A stretch of DNA of 64,000 nucleotides, from the NCBI GenBank assembly GCA_041402005.1, contig JAWKTB010000007.1, positions 219,666 to 283,665 on the forward strand. The letters are read 5' to 3'. The position numbers and the translations under genes are program-made. Positions 17,727 through 27,103 of the stretch are shown one piece after another. The notes beneath the pieces are model-generated. The model made no database searches. It saw nothing but the letters and a program-made list of their open reading frames with translations, and was not told the DNA's origin. This DNA is from JAJRXR01 sp041402005. Its GTDB lineage: Bacteria > Planctomycetota > Phycisphaerae > Phycisphaerales > UBA1924. Every line of letters begins with the position of its first letter. Within the stretch, counting starts at the first letter, position 1.

Positions 17727-20117
17727 ATGCCGACCGGGTCTCCGCGTGATCTTCACGTGCCCTCCGCTGCCGGGCTGCTGGCGGTCGCCGTGGTGGCCGC
17801 CGCCGGGGGCGTGGATCACCCGATCTTCTACCCGCAGATCCATCTCACCGGCGATGACCCACGCATCCTTGGCGCCCCCGACCTGAACGCGGACGGCGCC
17901 CCCGACCTGGTCACGCTCGACGAAGACGATGGCACGATCACCGCCCTGCTCGGTGACGGCGCCGGCAACTTCCCGATCAGGGTTCAGAGCGATTCACACG
18001 GCGAGCGCTGGGCGGTGCTCGCCGAACTGACGGGCGACGGCGTGCTCGACGTCGCCACGCTCGATGGCGTCGGCGAGGTCAGCGTCCTTGCCGGTGATGG
18101 CGCCGGGCGTTTCGAGCGTGTTGCCGAGATCGAGACGGGCGCGCCCGCGGACCGTCTGACGGCGGGTGACGTCGACGGGGATGGGATCACCGACGTGATC
18201 GTGACGGACGCGTTCTCGATCCCCCTCGTGATCCGCGGGCTCGGGGGCGGCGCGTTCGGGGCGCCGACGACGATCAACGCGATCGCGAAATCTTTGGAGG
18301 TTCACGTCGCTCTTGTCAACGACGACACGATGCCCGACCTGATCAGCCTGAACGACATCGATGGGCTCGTCGAGGTCTACCTGGGTGTTGGTGGCGGCTC
18401 GTTCGTGGCTGGTGGCGCCCACGACCCCGAGCTTCCGGAGGAGCCGACCGGTCTCGCCCTCGCGGATCTGGACGGGGACGGCGATCTGGACCTCGTGGTC
18501 GGCGAGGGCCTCTGCCAGCTCGACGGGGCACTCCTGGCGGTCATGCTCGGCGATGGCATGGGAGGCTTCGGCCCGCCGTCGCATTACCCGGGCGCGGGGA
18601 GCACGGACCTGCTCATCGTCCGTGATATTGATCGCGACGGCGCGCTCGATATCGCCGCGTCCGGGTGCGGGGGTTTCCGCATCCTCCTCGGGGCTGGCGA
18701 CGGGACGTTCACGCCGGCAGACGACGGCTTTGTCACCTTCCTCGACGACGCCGTCGCCCTGGCCGACTTCGACGGCGATGGCCTGGACGAGCTGGCGCGC
18801 CGGCACGTGCACGGCGTCTCGATCCTCGACGGCCCGGGGGACGGGACCTTCCTGCCCGAGTACGTCATCCGAACCGATCGTGACAGCGACCCGGACAACG
18901 CGCTCATCACCGACATGAATGCGGACGGGGTCCCGGACGTGGTGAGCATCGGGCACTCGATCTATGAGGTCTACCTCGGCGATGGCCACGGCGCGTACAC
19001 GTACCTGAACGAGTTCGTGAACTTCTTTGACGACGACCCCGCGTTCGCGATCGCTCGCTTCGATGCGGATCAGATCCCGGACGCCGCGGCGACTCGCTTC
19101 GGCGAAGCCCCGAACGAGGAAATCCGATGCCTTCTGCGTGACGGCGTCGGAGGTCTCCAGTACGCGCCCTCCGGCACGCCGGTCGGTGAGGAGACGGGAC
19201 CCGTAGTCGCCGGCGACTTCAACGGCGATGGGCTCAAGGACGTCGTCATCATCAACGGCCAAGCCGGCACGTTCGATCAGCTCGGCCAGATCGGCGTGCT
19301 GCTCGGGCGAGGCGACGGGACGTTCGACCCTGTCGTGTGGTTCGAGGACGAGTTCGCGCCGCCGATTCGTGTTGTTCACGACGTCAATGCGGATGGAGCC
19401 GATGACCTGCTGGTCGGTCGTGCCGAGGCGGACGGGCAGTTCGCCCTCCTCTTTGGATTCGATGGAGTGGAGTTTGAGTTTCAAGACATCGACTACCCGA
19501 CTGGATTCGGCGACGTCCTGGCCTTCGACGCCGCGGATTTGAACGCGGACGGCGCCGTCGACGTCGTGTTCTCGCTTGAGGATTCGAGAGCGCTGTACTA
19601 CCGTCTTGGCGCCAGCGACGACGGCTACATGCACTTTTCCGAACTCTCGAAACTCGCGCTGGAAGGAGACGGCGGCCCGGACGCACTGCTCCTGAACGAT
19701 GTGGACGCCGACGACGCGATCGACGTGGTGATGTCACGCGACGGGATGATTGAAGTCCTGCGAGGTGACGGAGCCGGGTACTTCACGCATGCCGGCTATT
19801 ACCCGGGCACGGAGCGGCGGTCGGGCCCGGGCCTCCGCGGCATCGGCGTCGGCGACCTCGACGGAGACGGGCTCGAAGAGCTCGCCATCGGGGCATTCTT
19901 CTCGCATCTGCGGCTCTTGCGAAACATCTCGGCGACGTCTGCGCCATGCCCCGCGGACTTTACGGGTGACGGGCTGCTCGACTATTCGGACGTCCTTGCC
20001 TTCATCGTCGCCTTCGCCACCGGCGACCCCGGCGCCGACCTCGCCGAGCCCTTCGGCTCGTTCAACTTCCTGGACGTCTTCGTCTTCCTGGGAGAGTTTG
20101 CCTCCGGCTGCCCCTGA
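17727..20117 (+). CDS. FG-GAP/VCBS-repeat surface protein with dockerin-like C terminus
   Basis: A 796-residue exported protein. A signal peptide (residues 1-30, LLAVAVVAAAGG) is followed by roughly a dozen FG-GAP/VCBS units of the form DLNADGAPDLV, DVDGDGITDVIV, DLDGDGDLDLVV and DFDGDGLDELA, a calcium-binding beta-propeller pattern found in adhesins and integrin-like proteins. The end has CPADFTGDGLLDYSDVLAF and then ADLAEPFGSFNFLDVFVF with a final SGCP, the C-terminal module shared by seven other genes in this window. The ATG at 17727 has GAGAGG upstream. The function may be surface adhesion; no enzyme motif is seen. Confidence 0.85.
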   Translation: MPTGSPRDLHVPSAAGLLAVAVVAAAGGVDHPIFYPQIHLTGDDPRILGAPDLNADGAPDLVTLDEDDGTITALLGDGAGNFPIRVQSDSHGERWAVLAELTGDGVLDVATLDGVGEVSVLAGDGAGRFERVAEIETGAPADRLTAGDVDGDGITDVIVTDAFSIPLVIRGLGGGAFGAPTTINAIAKSLEVHVALVNDDTMPDLISLNDIDGLVEVYLGVGGGSFVAGGAHDPELPEEPTGLALADLDGDGDLDLVVGEGLCQLDGALLAVMLGDGMGGFGPPSHYPGAGSTDLLIVRDIDRDGALDIAASGCGGFRILLGAGDGTFTPADDGFVTFLDDAVALADFDGDGLDELARRHVHGVSILDGPGDGTFLPEYVIRTDRDSDPDNALITDMNADGVPDVVSIGHSIYEVYLGDGHGAYTYLNEFVNFFDDDPAFAIARFDADQIPDAAATRFGEAPNEEIRCLLRDGVGGLQYAPSGTPVGEETGPVVAGDFNGDGLKDVVIINGQAGTFDQLGQIGVLLGRGDGTFDPVVWFEDEFAPPIRVVHDVNADGADDLLVGRAEADGQFALLFGFDGVEFEFQDIDYPTGFGDVLAFDAADLNADGAVDVVFSLEDSRALYYRLGASDDGYMHFSELSKLALEGDGGPDALLLNDVDADDAIDVVMSRDGMIEVLRGDGAGYFTHAGYYPGTERRSGPGLRGIGVGDLDGDGLEELAIGAFFSHLRLLRNISATSAPCPADFTGDGLLDYSDVLAFIVAFATGDPGADLAEPFGSFNFLDVFVFLGEFASGCP

Positions 20118-20176
20118 ACCCGGCCCGGGCTCGTGCGTACCATTCCCTCGGCCGATCCTTCGGCCATTGACAAGTT

Positions 20177-20526
20177 GGGGCCGAAAATGGCATCGACCGG
20201 GCAGGGAAGGCTTGGCGTGGCGTGTCGAGGGGCGTGCTGGCCTCGTAAAAAGCACGCACACTTGATAACTGCCAACACGCAGTTTGCCCTGGCGGCCTGA
20301 GAAGGCCGTCGATCCTCCGCCTGACGCCCGATGGGGCGGGGGATCACGATCATCGGGCTGGTCCGCGCGTGGCGCCGCTTGGCGCGCGGACGAGAAAACT
20401 CAAGCGGCTGGTCCGAACGGGAGGGCGTCGGCGCCCGCCCCGAGGACGAGATCAAACCACCGACTACACACGTAGAGGCGCCCTGCTGACTGTCCCGGCA
20501 CGGGGGTTCGAATCCCCCCGGCTCCA
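20177..20526 (+). ncRNA. ssrA: tmRNA (transfer-messenger RNA)
   Basis: A 350-nt one-piece tmRNA, which rescues stalled ribosomes and adds a degradation tag. The 5' end GGGGCCG (20177-20183) pairs with CGGCTCC (20519-20525), including the G3-U pair that alanyl-tRNA synthetase needs; the discriminator A is 20526 and CCA is not encoded. The T arm GGGGGTTCGAATCCCCC and the conserved GGCCTCGTAAAAAGC before the tag region are present. The resume codon is GCC at 20271, giving the tag ANTQFALAA, with a TGA stop at 20298-20300. The 3' end doubles as the left copy of a 28-bp repeat that bounds the island ending at 29813. Confidence 0.95.
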
Positions 20527-20528
20527 TT
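20501..20528 (+). repeat. Left 28-bp att-like repeat (within tmRNA)
   Basis: Begins CGGGGGTTCG and ends GGCTCCATT. It is identical over 28 bp to 29786-29813; the flanking bases on both sides differ. It covers the tmRNA T arm and acceptor 3' strand, the usual crossover place for integrases that use ssrA. Confidence 0.85.
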
Positions 20529-20821
20529 GAACGGATCTGCATACGTTTGTTCTGCAGGTAGATACGACGGCGACAAAGCATGCAGCCGGGGGGATGCGCG
20601 CGATTCGTACTACAGGTGAGGTGATCTCGCGTACCGTCTGCAAGCCGTTTCAATCAGCGATTTGTGGCGCCGAATCGAGCTTTGAGCATTCGGAATCTGT
20701 GCCTGGCGGCGCAGAGTTTGTGCCTGTCGTCGTGCAGCATTCCAGGCATTCGAATCACTGAGCCCGGGCGGAGACCGCCCACCTATTTGGGCAGACGCCA
20801 GCCAACGAGAGGTCATCGGCG
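20529..20821. other. Non-coding left end of the island
   Basis: Visibly lower in G+C than the surrounding genes, with no convincing gene. It contains a pair of related words, AATCTGTGCCTG near 20695 and AGTTTGTGCCTG near 20714, spaced 19 bp. They resemble the CTTTGTGCGTC pair at the other end and might be integrase arm sites. Nothing else is recognised. Confidence 0.4.
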
Positions 20822-20868
20822 CATCGGGTTCATGACCCGGAGGTTGCAGGTTCGAATCCTGTCCCACG
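20822..20868 (+). pseudogene. 3' fragment of an initiator-tRNA-Met-like gene
   Basis: An anticodon arm with a CAT anticodon (20831-20833) flanked by CGGG and CCCGG, a variable loop AGGTT, and a complete T arm (GCAGG, TTCGAAT, CCTGT) followed by CCCACGA. No matching 5' acceptor strand or D arm is visible upstream, so it is a 3' fragment and not a working tRNA. A more degraded relative lies at 29413-29450 near the other end of the island. Confidence 0.6.
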
Positions 20869-20954
20869 ATCGAGGGCAAAGCGCGCCCCGCGAGCGTCTG
20901 TCGGGGCGGCGTCGTGGGGTGGGGACGCGCATGATTGGTTCGCCCGGTCGGGGT

Positions 20955-23456
20955 TCACGGATCTCCGCCGCCGTCGGCGACGGTTCGCCAGTGTGACGCG
21001 TCGTCGGGGCGATCGATCGTCTCGTAGAGAGTGGCGAGGTTGCCAGCGACCTCGCGGACGTGGGGATGCCCTTGGCCGAGTGTCTTGAGAAGGTGGTCGT
21101 GGGCGGCGAGCAGCGTCTGCTCCGCGTCGTCGTATCGCTCGAGCCTCGTGAGGCAGCGGCCCTGCATCATTCGGCAGACGCCGGACAAGAAATGGTCGGG
21201 GTAGTTGGTGGCGAAGCCGTCGGCGGCCTCGCGGTAGCCGGTCGCGGCGGAATCGAAGTTCGCGCGGTCGTAGTCGAGCTTGGCGAGATTCATGCGGGTC
21301 AGGAGCGTGTCGGAATGATCGGGGCCGAGCGTGCGTTGCTGGATCTCGAAGGTCTGCACGAGGAGGTCCTCTTCCTCCTCGATCCGCCCGACGTGGCCGT
21401 ACATCGCGGCGAGGCTGCTGGCGGCCGCGAGCGTCTTGCGGTGCTCGTCGCCGAAGACCTTGCGGCGGAGGGCGACCGCCTCCTCGACCAGAGCGAGTCC
21501 CTCGTCGAAGCGGTCGGCTCGGAAGTAAGTGATGCCCAGATTGAGCATGGCGAGGATGGTGCGCGGGTCCTCGTTGCCGTAGGTCACCCGGAGGGCGGCC
21601 AGCGCTCGCGGGAGGAGCTCCATGGCCTTCTCCCCGCGGTCGGTGTAGTTGTAGAGGGCGACCAGGTTGTTCATGGTGGTGACGGTGTCGGCGTCGTTCT
21701 CGCCGAGGACTCTGGTGCGTCGCTCCAGGGCCTCGTCGAGGAAGACCTCGGCGTCCTGGTAGCGCCCCTGGCCGAGGAGGGCGGCGCCGAGGTTATTGAT
21801 CGAGGCCATTGTCTGCTTGTGGTAATTCCCGAGCAGGCGGCGCTGGGTATCGAGCAGCTCGCGGATCGAGGCTTCCGCGGCCGGGTAGTCGGTGCGGTCG
21901 ATCAGCAGCGAGTCGAGCTCCATCCTGCACAGCAGGCTCTGCTCGTCGAGCTCGCCCAGCTCGGCGGTGTACAGCGCGAGTGCGCGTCGGAACTGGACCT
22001 CGGCGTCGTCGAGGCGGTTGCTGTGGCGGTAGGCCCGGCCGAGTGTCTTGCGGAGGTTGGCTTCGACCAAGGGTGAGTTGTCGAAGCGTCCCTCGATGCG
22101 GGCGGCGGCGCGGTCGATGGCCTCCAGGAGCGTGATCTGACGCTCCGGCTCGAGGTCGGGGTCTGTCAGCTCGACGATGTCCTCGATGAGAAACGCGTTG
22201 ATGGCTGAGGCGATCTGCTGTTGCTGGAGCGACTCGGAGAGGGCGTGGGTCTGGCCGATGGCGAAGACGGTGGCGAACGAGGCCCCGGCGGCGAGGGCGA
22301 GGACGGCGGCCGAAAGACCCGCGACCAGGGCTCGGTTGCGACGGGCGAAGCGGGAGAGCTGGTAGAGCGTGGTCGCGGGGCGGGCGGTGATGGGCTCGGC
22401 GTTGAGGTAGTGGCGAATGTCGGCGGCGAGGTCTGCGGGGGACTGGTACCGGCGGGCCGGGTCCTTGTCGAGGGCCTTGCGGACGATCGTCTCGAGATCA
22501 CCCCGGTAGCTCCTGTTGATCGTGGTGAGCGAGGTGGGCTCCTGCTCGGCGATGACCCTGGCGGCGGCGGGGATGAGGAGGTCCTCGAGGTCGTAGGGAA
22601 GACGATCGGCGAGGAGCTCGTAGAGGACGACGCCCAGGGCGTAGACGTCCGAGCGGGTGTCGATGTCGGCGGCTCGCCCGAGGATCTGCTCGGGGCTCAT
22701 GTAGGCGAGCGTGCCGATGAGGCGCCCGTGCCCGGTGTGGAGGGTGGAGGCCTGGAGGTCGGCCTCGGTGGCGCGGGCGACGCCGAAGTCGAGGATCTTG
22801 GGCTGACCATCGGCGTCGACGAGGATGTTAGCGGGCTTGAGGTCGCGGTGGATGACACCGCGCAAGTGGGCGTGGTTCACGGCGTCGCAGATGCGCGCGA
22901 GCATGTCGAGCCGGGTCCGGGTGTCGAGCGCATGATCACGGGCATACTTGAGGAGCGGGGCGCCGTCGATGTACTCCATGGCGAGGTAGGGCCAGGAGCC
23001 GGTGGCGTCTTCGTACGTGCCGGCCTCGTAGATCTGCGCGATGTTGGGGTGGTGGAGGCGGCCGAGCAGGGCGCCCTCGAGCTCGAAGCGCTTGAGCATC
23101 TCGGGGGTGACGAGGCCCGGGCGGATGACCTTGATGGCGACGTCGCGTCGGGGGTTGTCCTGCTCGGCGAGGTAGACCACGCCCATGCCTCCGAGGGCGA
23201 TGCGGCGTTTGATCGTGTACCGTCCGATCTTGGCGGGCATGGCGCCGGCGGGCTCCGCGAGCGTGTCGGGCGTGATGACGGAGGCGGCAAGGATGCCGTC
23301 GGCGGTCTCGTGCTCGGTCAGGAGGCGGCGCACCTCCTCGACAACGTCCGGGGCGGCGCCCGAGCTTGATACGAGGGCCTCCCGCCCGGCGGCGTCGAGC
23401 GGGAGCGCCGCCTTGAAGAGTTCGGCCACCTGCTCGAGACGTTCCTTCTCGCTCAT
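20955..23456 (-). CDS. Ser/Thr protein kinase with transmembrane helix and TPR-like repeats
   Basis: An 833-residue membrane-bound kinase. A helical N-terminal part is followed by a eukaryotic-type kinase domain (about residues 77-350): glycine loop IALGGMGVVYLAEQ, Lys in VAIKVI, catalytic loop VIHRDLKPANILV, DFG in KILDFGVA, and GTLAYMSPEQI. A membrane helix lies near 375-400 (LVAGLSAAVLALAAGASFA), and the extracytoplasmic half is built from tetratricopeptide-like repeats (for example TMASINNLGAALLGQGRYQD). It starts inside the stop of the ECF sigma gene (ATGA, 4 bp), so the two are one unit. This sigma-kinase pairing is typical of planctomycetes and suggests regulated transcription, perhaps of the divergent surface-protein genes. 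Confidence 0.92.
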   Translation of the reverse strand: MSEKERLEQVAELFKAALPLDAAGREALVSSSGAAPDVVEEVRRLLTEHETADGILAASVITPDTLAEPAGAMPAKIGRYTIKRRIALGGMGVVYLAEQDNPRRDVAIKVIRPGLVTPEMLKRFELEGALLGRLHHPNIAQIYEAGTYEDATGSWPYLAMEYIDGAPLLKYARDHALDTRTRLDMLARICDAVNHAHLRGVIHRDLKPANILVDADGQPKILDFGVARATEADLQASTLHTGHGRLIGTLAYMSPEQILGRAADIDTRSDVYALGVVLYELLADRLPYDLEDLLIPAAARVIAEQEPTSLTTINRSYRGDLETIVRKALDKDPARRYQSPADLAADIRHYLNAEPITARPATTLYQLSRFARRNRALVAGLSAAVLALAAGASFATVFAIGQTHALSESLQQQQIASAINAFLIEDIVELTDPDLEPERQITLLEAIDRAAARIEGRFDNSPLVEANLRKTLGRAYRHSNRLDDAEVQFRRALALYTAELGELDEQSLLCRMELDSLLIDRTDYPAAEASIRELLDTQRRLLGNYHKQTMASINNLGAALLGQGRYQDAEVFLDEALERRTRVLGENDADTVTTMNNLVALYNYTDRGEKAMELLPRALAALRVTYGNEDPRTILAMLNLGITYFRADRFDEGLALVEEAVALRRKVFGDEHRKTLAAASSLAAMYGHVGRIEEEEDLLVQTFEIQQRTLGPDHSDTLLTRMNLAKLDYDRANFDSAATGYREAADGFATNYPDHFLSGVCRMMQGRCLTRLERYDDAEQTLLAAHDHLLKTLGQGHPHVREVAGNLATLYETIDRPDDASHWRTVADGGGDP

Positions 23457-24013
23457 GCTTCCCCGTTGCGGAGTCGATCGCGGAGCCAGGCTCGGGCGAA
23501 GTACCAGTCAGCCTCGGCGGTCTTGGGGGACATACCGAGCCGCTCGGCCGCCTCGGTGCACGTCAGGCCGCCGAAGAATCGGAGCTCGACGAGCTTGGCC
23601 TTTCTGCTGTCGAGCTCGGCGAGCTTGTTCATCGCCTCGTCGAGGGCGATGAGTTCGACGTCGCGGTCGGGCGTGGCGGCCATATTAGGTGAGAGTGTCA
23701 CACGCAGGCGACCACCACCCCGCTTCTGCGTGGCGCGCCTCCTGGCGTGATCGACCAGGATCTGGCGCATGACGTTGGCCGCGATGGTCTGGAAGTGGGT
23801 CTGGCTCCTCCAGCGCCCCGCGCCCGCGCCCTGGGCGAGCTTGAGGTAGGCCTCGTTGACCAGGGCGGTGGGCTGGAGGGAGTGGTTGGCCCGCTCGGCT
23901 CGGAGGTACACCGCGGCCAGGCCCCGGAGCGTCGCGTAGATCTCCCGCTCGTCGGGGAGCGTGCCGCGATCGCCCGAGGGCTCGGCGTTCGTGGGCTCGT
24001 GCGCGGTCTTCAT
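23453..24013 (-). CDS. ECF-type RNA polymerase sigma factor
   Basis: A 186-residue sigma factor of the planctomycete-rich ECF subfamily. Region 2 contains HSLQPTALVNEAYLKLAQG and the DNA-melting segment AANVMRQILVDHARRR. Region 4 has VELRFFGGLTCTEAAERLGM and TAEADWYFARAWLRDRL, a helix-turn-helix for -35 recognition. The length fits the family. The ATG at 24013 is chosen for that reason; one at 24082 would add 23 residues. There is no anti-sigma gene beside it. Instead it overlaps the Ser/Thr kinase gene by 4 bp. It is divergent from the surface-protein gene at 24207, across 193 bp that should hold both promoters. Confidence 0.9.
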   Translation of the reverse strand: MKTAHEPTNAEPSGDRGTLPDEREIYATLRGLAAVYLRAERANHSLQPTALVNEAYLKLAQGAGAGRWRSQTHFQTIAANVMRQILVDHARRRATQKRGGGRLRVTLSPNMAATPDRDVELIALDEAMNKLAELDSRKAKLVELRFFGGLTCTEAAERLGMSPKTAEADWYFARAWLRDRLRNGEA

Positions 24014-24206
24014 GGGCGGTCCCAGCGACTTTTTGAAATTTCGATAGGAGGCGTGCCCTCCATTCTCGCTTGGAGAGGCCATGGGGGCAAGGGCCTGGGG
24101 CGCGGACGGGGGGTTCCGCCCGCGGCGTGGGCGTGAGGTCCCCCAGGATCGCACGTCGTGAGGGCGGTGGCGGTGGGCGAGAGACCGCCTGGACAGGGAG
24201 CTTGTG

Positions 24207-25496
24207 ATGCGTCGCATGGGCCTGCTGATGATTGCCGTGCTGCTGGCGGTTGCGGCGAGGACACACGCGCAGACCGACACGGCGTTCACGTACCAGGGAG
24301 AGCTGCGCAAGTCCGGCGAGCCCGTGAACGGGACGGCGGACCTGCGGTTCCAGCTGTACATCACCGGCGGGGGCTCGATCGGGCTCCCGCAGACACTGAC
24401 CAATGTGCCGGTCACGGACGGGCGGTTCAGCGTGGAGCTGGACTTCGGAGCGACGGCGTTCAACCTGTTCCTCGGGGTCCCGCGCGAGCTTGCGATCGAG
24501 GTCCGCTCCCCGGCGGGGGTGGGCACGTACACGGCGTTGACGCCGCGACAGCAGGTGTCCCGGGCGCCGTACTCGATCCAGACGCGTGGGCTGTACGCGG
24601 ACGACAACCTCAACATCGGCATCGGGCTCTCGACGCCCGAGGCGCCACTGCACGTGCAGGAGGGGTCGGCGGGCGCGGTGACGGCGCAGGCCGACTCGAG
24701 CGCGGTGTTCGAGCGGTCGAGCAAGAACTTCGTGAGCCTGCTGTCGCCGAGCTCGTACTCGCGGGGCTTCCTGTTCGGCGATCCATCGGACATCGCCAAC
24801 GGGGCGATCGTGTTCAACGATACGCAGACGCCGAACGGGTTCCAGTTCCGGGTGGGGGGAAACACGACGCGCATGGTGATCGAGAGCGACGGGACGGTCG
24901 GCGTCGGCACGATTGCGCCCCTTTCCAATGCGAGGATGACCGTGACGGGGAATGTCGGGGAGAGCGCCGTGCACGCGCTGTCCTCGCACGCGTCCGTACC
25001 GACGCTTGTGGCGAGCAATCTGGACCAGGGGTACGCGCTGCAGATCGAGGGGCTGGGGCACGTGCTGGGCGGGACGGGCGGGGTGATGCTGGTCGGATCC
25101 GAGTCTGGCTTGAACCTCGGCATCGACACGAACGAGATCGCGGCTCGCAATAACGGCCAGCCATCATCGCTCTACCTCAACTACGACGGCGGCAACGTCT
25201 ACATGGGCGCTGCGCGCATCAAGCCTGCGCTCGCCTACGGCACGGTCAGCAGCAGTGGCGCTCTCGTGTCGAGCTCCCCCAACGTGCAGTCCGTGCAGCA
25301 CCCGGACACGGGCGATTATTACATCTCCATCAGCGGCGGGTTCGCGGCTGGCGACGTCTTCCTCGTCACTCCGGAGGTCGGCTTCGTGGGGGCGGGCGCG
25401 CTGCTGGACTCCACCTCGATGTACGTGTCCGCATGGAATAGCGCCACCGATGAAAAGACAAATATCAGGTTCAGCTTCGTCGTATACCGCCCATGA
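24207..25496 (+). CDS. Exported surface/fibre-like protein (paralogue A)
   Basis: A 429-residue protein with a signal peptide (MGLLMIAVLLAVAARTHA). It opens with TAFTYQGELRKSGEPVNGTA and LRFQLYITGGG, a domain of about 120 residues that also begins the next gene. Then come short beta-rich stretches such as NIGIGLSTPEAPLHVQEG and TVGVGTIAPLSNARMTVTG, like the repeats of bacteriophage tail-fibre and endosialidase-type surface proteins. No chaperone or catalytic motif is visible. The ATG at 24207 has GGGAG upstream; a GTG lies one codon earlier. It is divergent from the sigma factor. Confidence 0.78.
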   Translation: MRRMGLLMIAVLLAVAARTHAQTDTAFTYQGELRKSGEPVNGTADLRFQLYITGGGSIGLPQTLTNVPVTDGRFSVELDFGATAFNLFLGVPRELAIEVRSPAGVGTYTALTPRQQVSRAPYSIQTRGLYADDNLNIGIGLSTPEAPLHVQEGSAGAVTAQADSSAVFERSSKNFVSLLSPSSYSRGFLFGDPSDIANGAIVFNDTQTPNGFQFRVGGNTTRMVIESDGTVGVGTIAPLSNARMTVTGNVGESAVHALSSHASVPTLVASNLDQGYALQIEGLGHVLGGTGGVMLVGSESGLNLGIDTNEIAARNNGQPSSLYLNYDGGNVYMGAARIKPALAYGTVSSSGALVSSSPNVQSVQHPDTGDYYISISGGFAAGDVFLVTPEVGFVGAGALLDSTSMYVSAWNSATDEKTNIRFSFVVYRP

Positions 25497-25554
25497 AGTC
25501 CCGGCGACATCGTCGCTGAATGGACAGATCCAGACCACTTGCTCGGAGAGAACC

Positions 25555-27063
25555 ATGTGCTCGATCATTTCACGAAACGTGCTCGCCACTGTCGCGGCCT
25601 GCCTCCTCGCGGGCGGCCTCGTCGCGCGGGCGCCGGCCCAGGCGGACACCGTCTTCACGTACCAGGGGAGCCTGAAGAATGCGGGCTCGCCCGCGAACGG
25701 CTCGTTCACGATGACGTTCCGCCTGTTCGCGGCCGCGTCGGGCGGGTCGCCATTGGCCACGTACAACGCGGGCTCGGTCCAGGTCTCGAACGGCGTGTTC
25801 TCGGCGGAGCTGGACTTTGGCGCCAACACGTTCAACGGCGCCGACCGGTGGCTGGAGATCGTGGTCAACGGGACAACGCTGGCCCCGCGCCAGGCGGTGA
25901 CGCACACGCCCTACGCGATCCAGACGCGCGGACTGTTCGTCAACCAGGACGGGAACGTCGGCATCGGTGGGACGCTCGCCACGGAGCTTCTGACGCTCCG
26001 GTCGGACGACGCGAACGTGCTGTTGCTGTCACAGGGCAACGACTTCGGGCCCAAGCTGCTGATGCGGAACACGGCGAGCGGGCTGACGACGGGGCATGGC
26101 ACGATCAGCTTCGAGGACACAAACGTCCTGGCGACGATCGGGTACACCAAGTCGAGCAACCACGCGGACGGGATTCAGTTTTCGACCGCGTCCGGCCTGA
26201 GCATGAAGGTCACGGACTCGGGCCTGGTCGGGATCGGCGGCGAACTCGACCCGCTGGCGACGCTGCACGTGCGGGCGTCGGACTGGGGCCTACCAACGAG
26301 CGCGCTCGTCAACGACGACATCGTCATCGAGGACGGGGACGCGGTGCTGGGGATCTACAGCGCCAACGCGGGAAGCCGGGGATCGGCGATCGCGCTCGGT
26401 GAGGTGAGCGGCGGCGTGCTGACGAACAAATGGGGAATCGGACGGAACTCCACCAATGGCGGCGGCGCGCTCTACGTGAAGTACGGGTCCAACCCGGACT
26501 ACAGCGCGAACACGAACATGCTCGTGATCGAGACCGACGGCGACGCGTACTTCCCCACCGGGAATCTCGGCGTCGGCGCCTCGAACCCGCAGGTGAGACT
26601 GCACGTCAACGGCAACGCGCGGGTGAACGTGCTGGAGGTGCTCGGCGCCGATCTGGCCGAGCGGTTCCCGACCGCGGGGTCGGGGACGATCGAGCCGGGG
26701 ACGGTCCTGGAGATCGACCCGGAGAACCCGGGCCAGCTCCGGGTGGCGCGGGGTGAGTACAGCCGCCTGGTCGCCGGCGTGGTCAGCGGCGCGAACGGGC
26801 TGCCGGCCGGGACGATCCTCGGGAACCTGGAGGGGTCGGAGGACGACACGCCGATCGCGCTGTCCGGGCGTGTGTGGGTGCTGTGCGACGCGGCACTCGG
26901 GGAGATCCGCCCGGGCGATCTGCTGACGACCTCGGGCACGCCGGGGCACGCGATGCATGCGTCGGACGAGGCCCGCGCGCCGGGCGCGGTCATCGGCAAG
27001 GCGATGACCGATCTCGCCGAGGGAGAGACCGGCCTGGTGCTGGTGCTCGTCGGTCTCCAGTGA
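25555..27063 (+). CDS. Exported surface/fibre-like protein (paralogue B)
   Basis: A 502-residue protein with a signal peptide and the same N-terminal domain as the previous gene (TVFTYQGSLKNAGSPANGSF, then GVFSAELDFGANTFNGADRW). It has fibre-like segments (LGVGASNPQVRLHVNGNARV) and a different C-terminal domain of about 140 residues (LGADLAERFPTAGSGTIEPG, then SRLVAGVVSGANGLPAG and VWVLCDAALGEIRPGDLLTT). The C-terminal domain resembles those at the end of phage tail-fibre-like proteins; its role is unknown. GGAGAG precedes the ATG at 25555. It is probably in one transcript with paralogue A (58-bp gap) and the matrixin gene. Confidence 0.78.
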   Translation: MCSIISRNVLATVAACLLAGGLVARAPAQADTVFTYQGSLKNAGSPANGSFTMTFRLFAAASGGSPLATYNAGSVQVSNGVFSAELDFGANTFNGADRWLEIVVNGTTLAPRQAVTHTPYAIQTRGLFVNQDGNVGIGGTLATELLTLRSDDANVLLLSQGNDFGPKLLMRNTASGLTTGHGTISFEDTNVLATIGYTKSSNHADGIQFSTASGLSMKVTDSGLVGIGGELDPLATLHVRASDWGLPTSALVNDDIVIEDGDAVLGIYSANAGSRGSAIALGEVSGGVLTNKWGIGRNSTNGGGALYVKYGSNPDYSANTNMLVIETDGDAYFPTGNLGVGASNPQVRLHVNGNARVNVLEVLGADLAERFPTAGSGTIEPGTVLEIDPENPGQLRVARGEYSRLVAGVVSGANGLPAGTILGNLEGSEDDTPIALSGRVWVLCDAALGEIRPGDLLTTSGTPGHAMHASDEARAPGAVIGKAMTDLAEGETGLVLVLVGLQ

Positions 27064-27103
27064 TCAACACCTCTGCACCGGGCGACGCCCGAGGAGAAGC
27101 GCG

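Noticed and set aside
20822..20868. A functional tRNA-Met gene
   Set aside because: No D arm or 5' acceptor strand complementary to CCCACGA can be found upstream, so only a 3' fragment is claimed.
24207..27063. Prophage tail-fibre genes
   Set aside because: The fibre-like repeats could suggest phage, but both proteins have signal peptides and there are no capsid, terminase or tail-assembly genes nearby.
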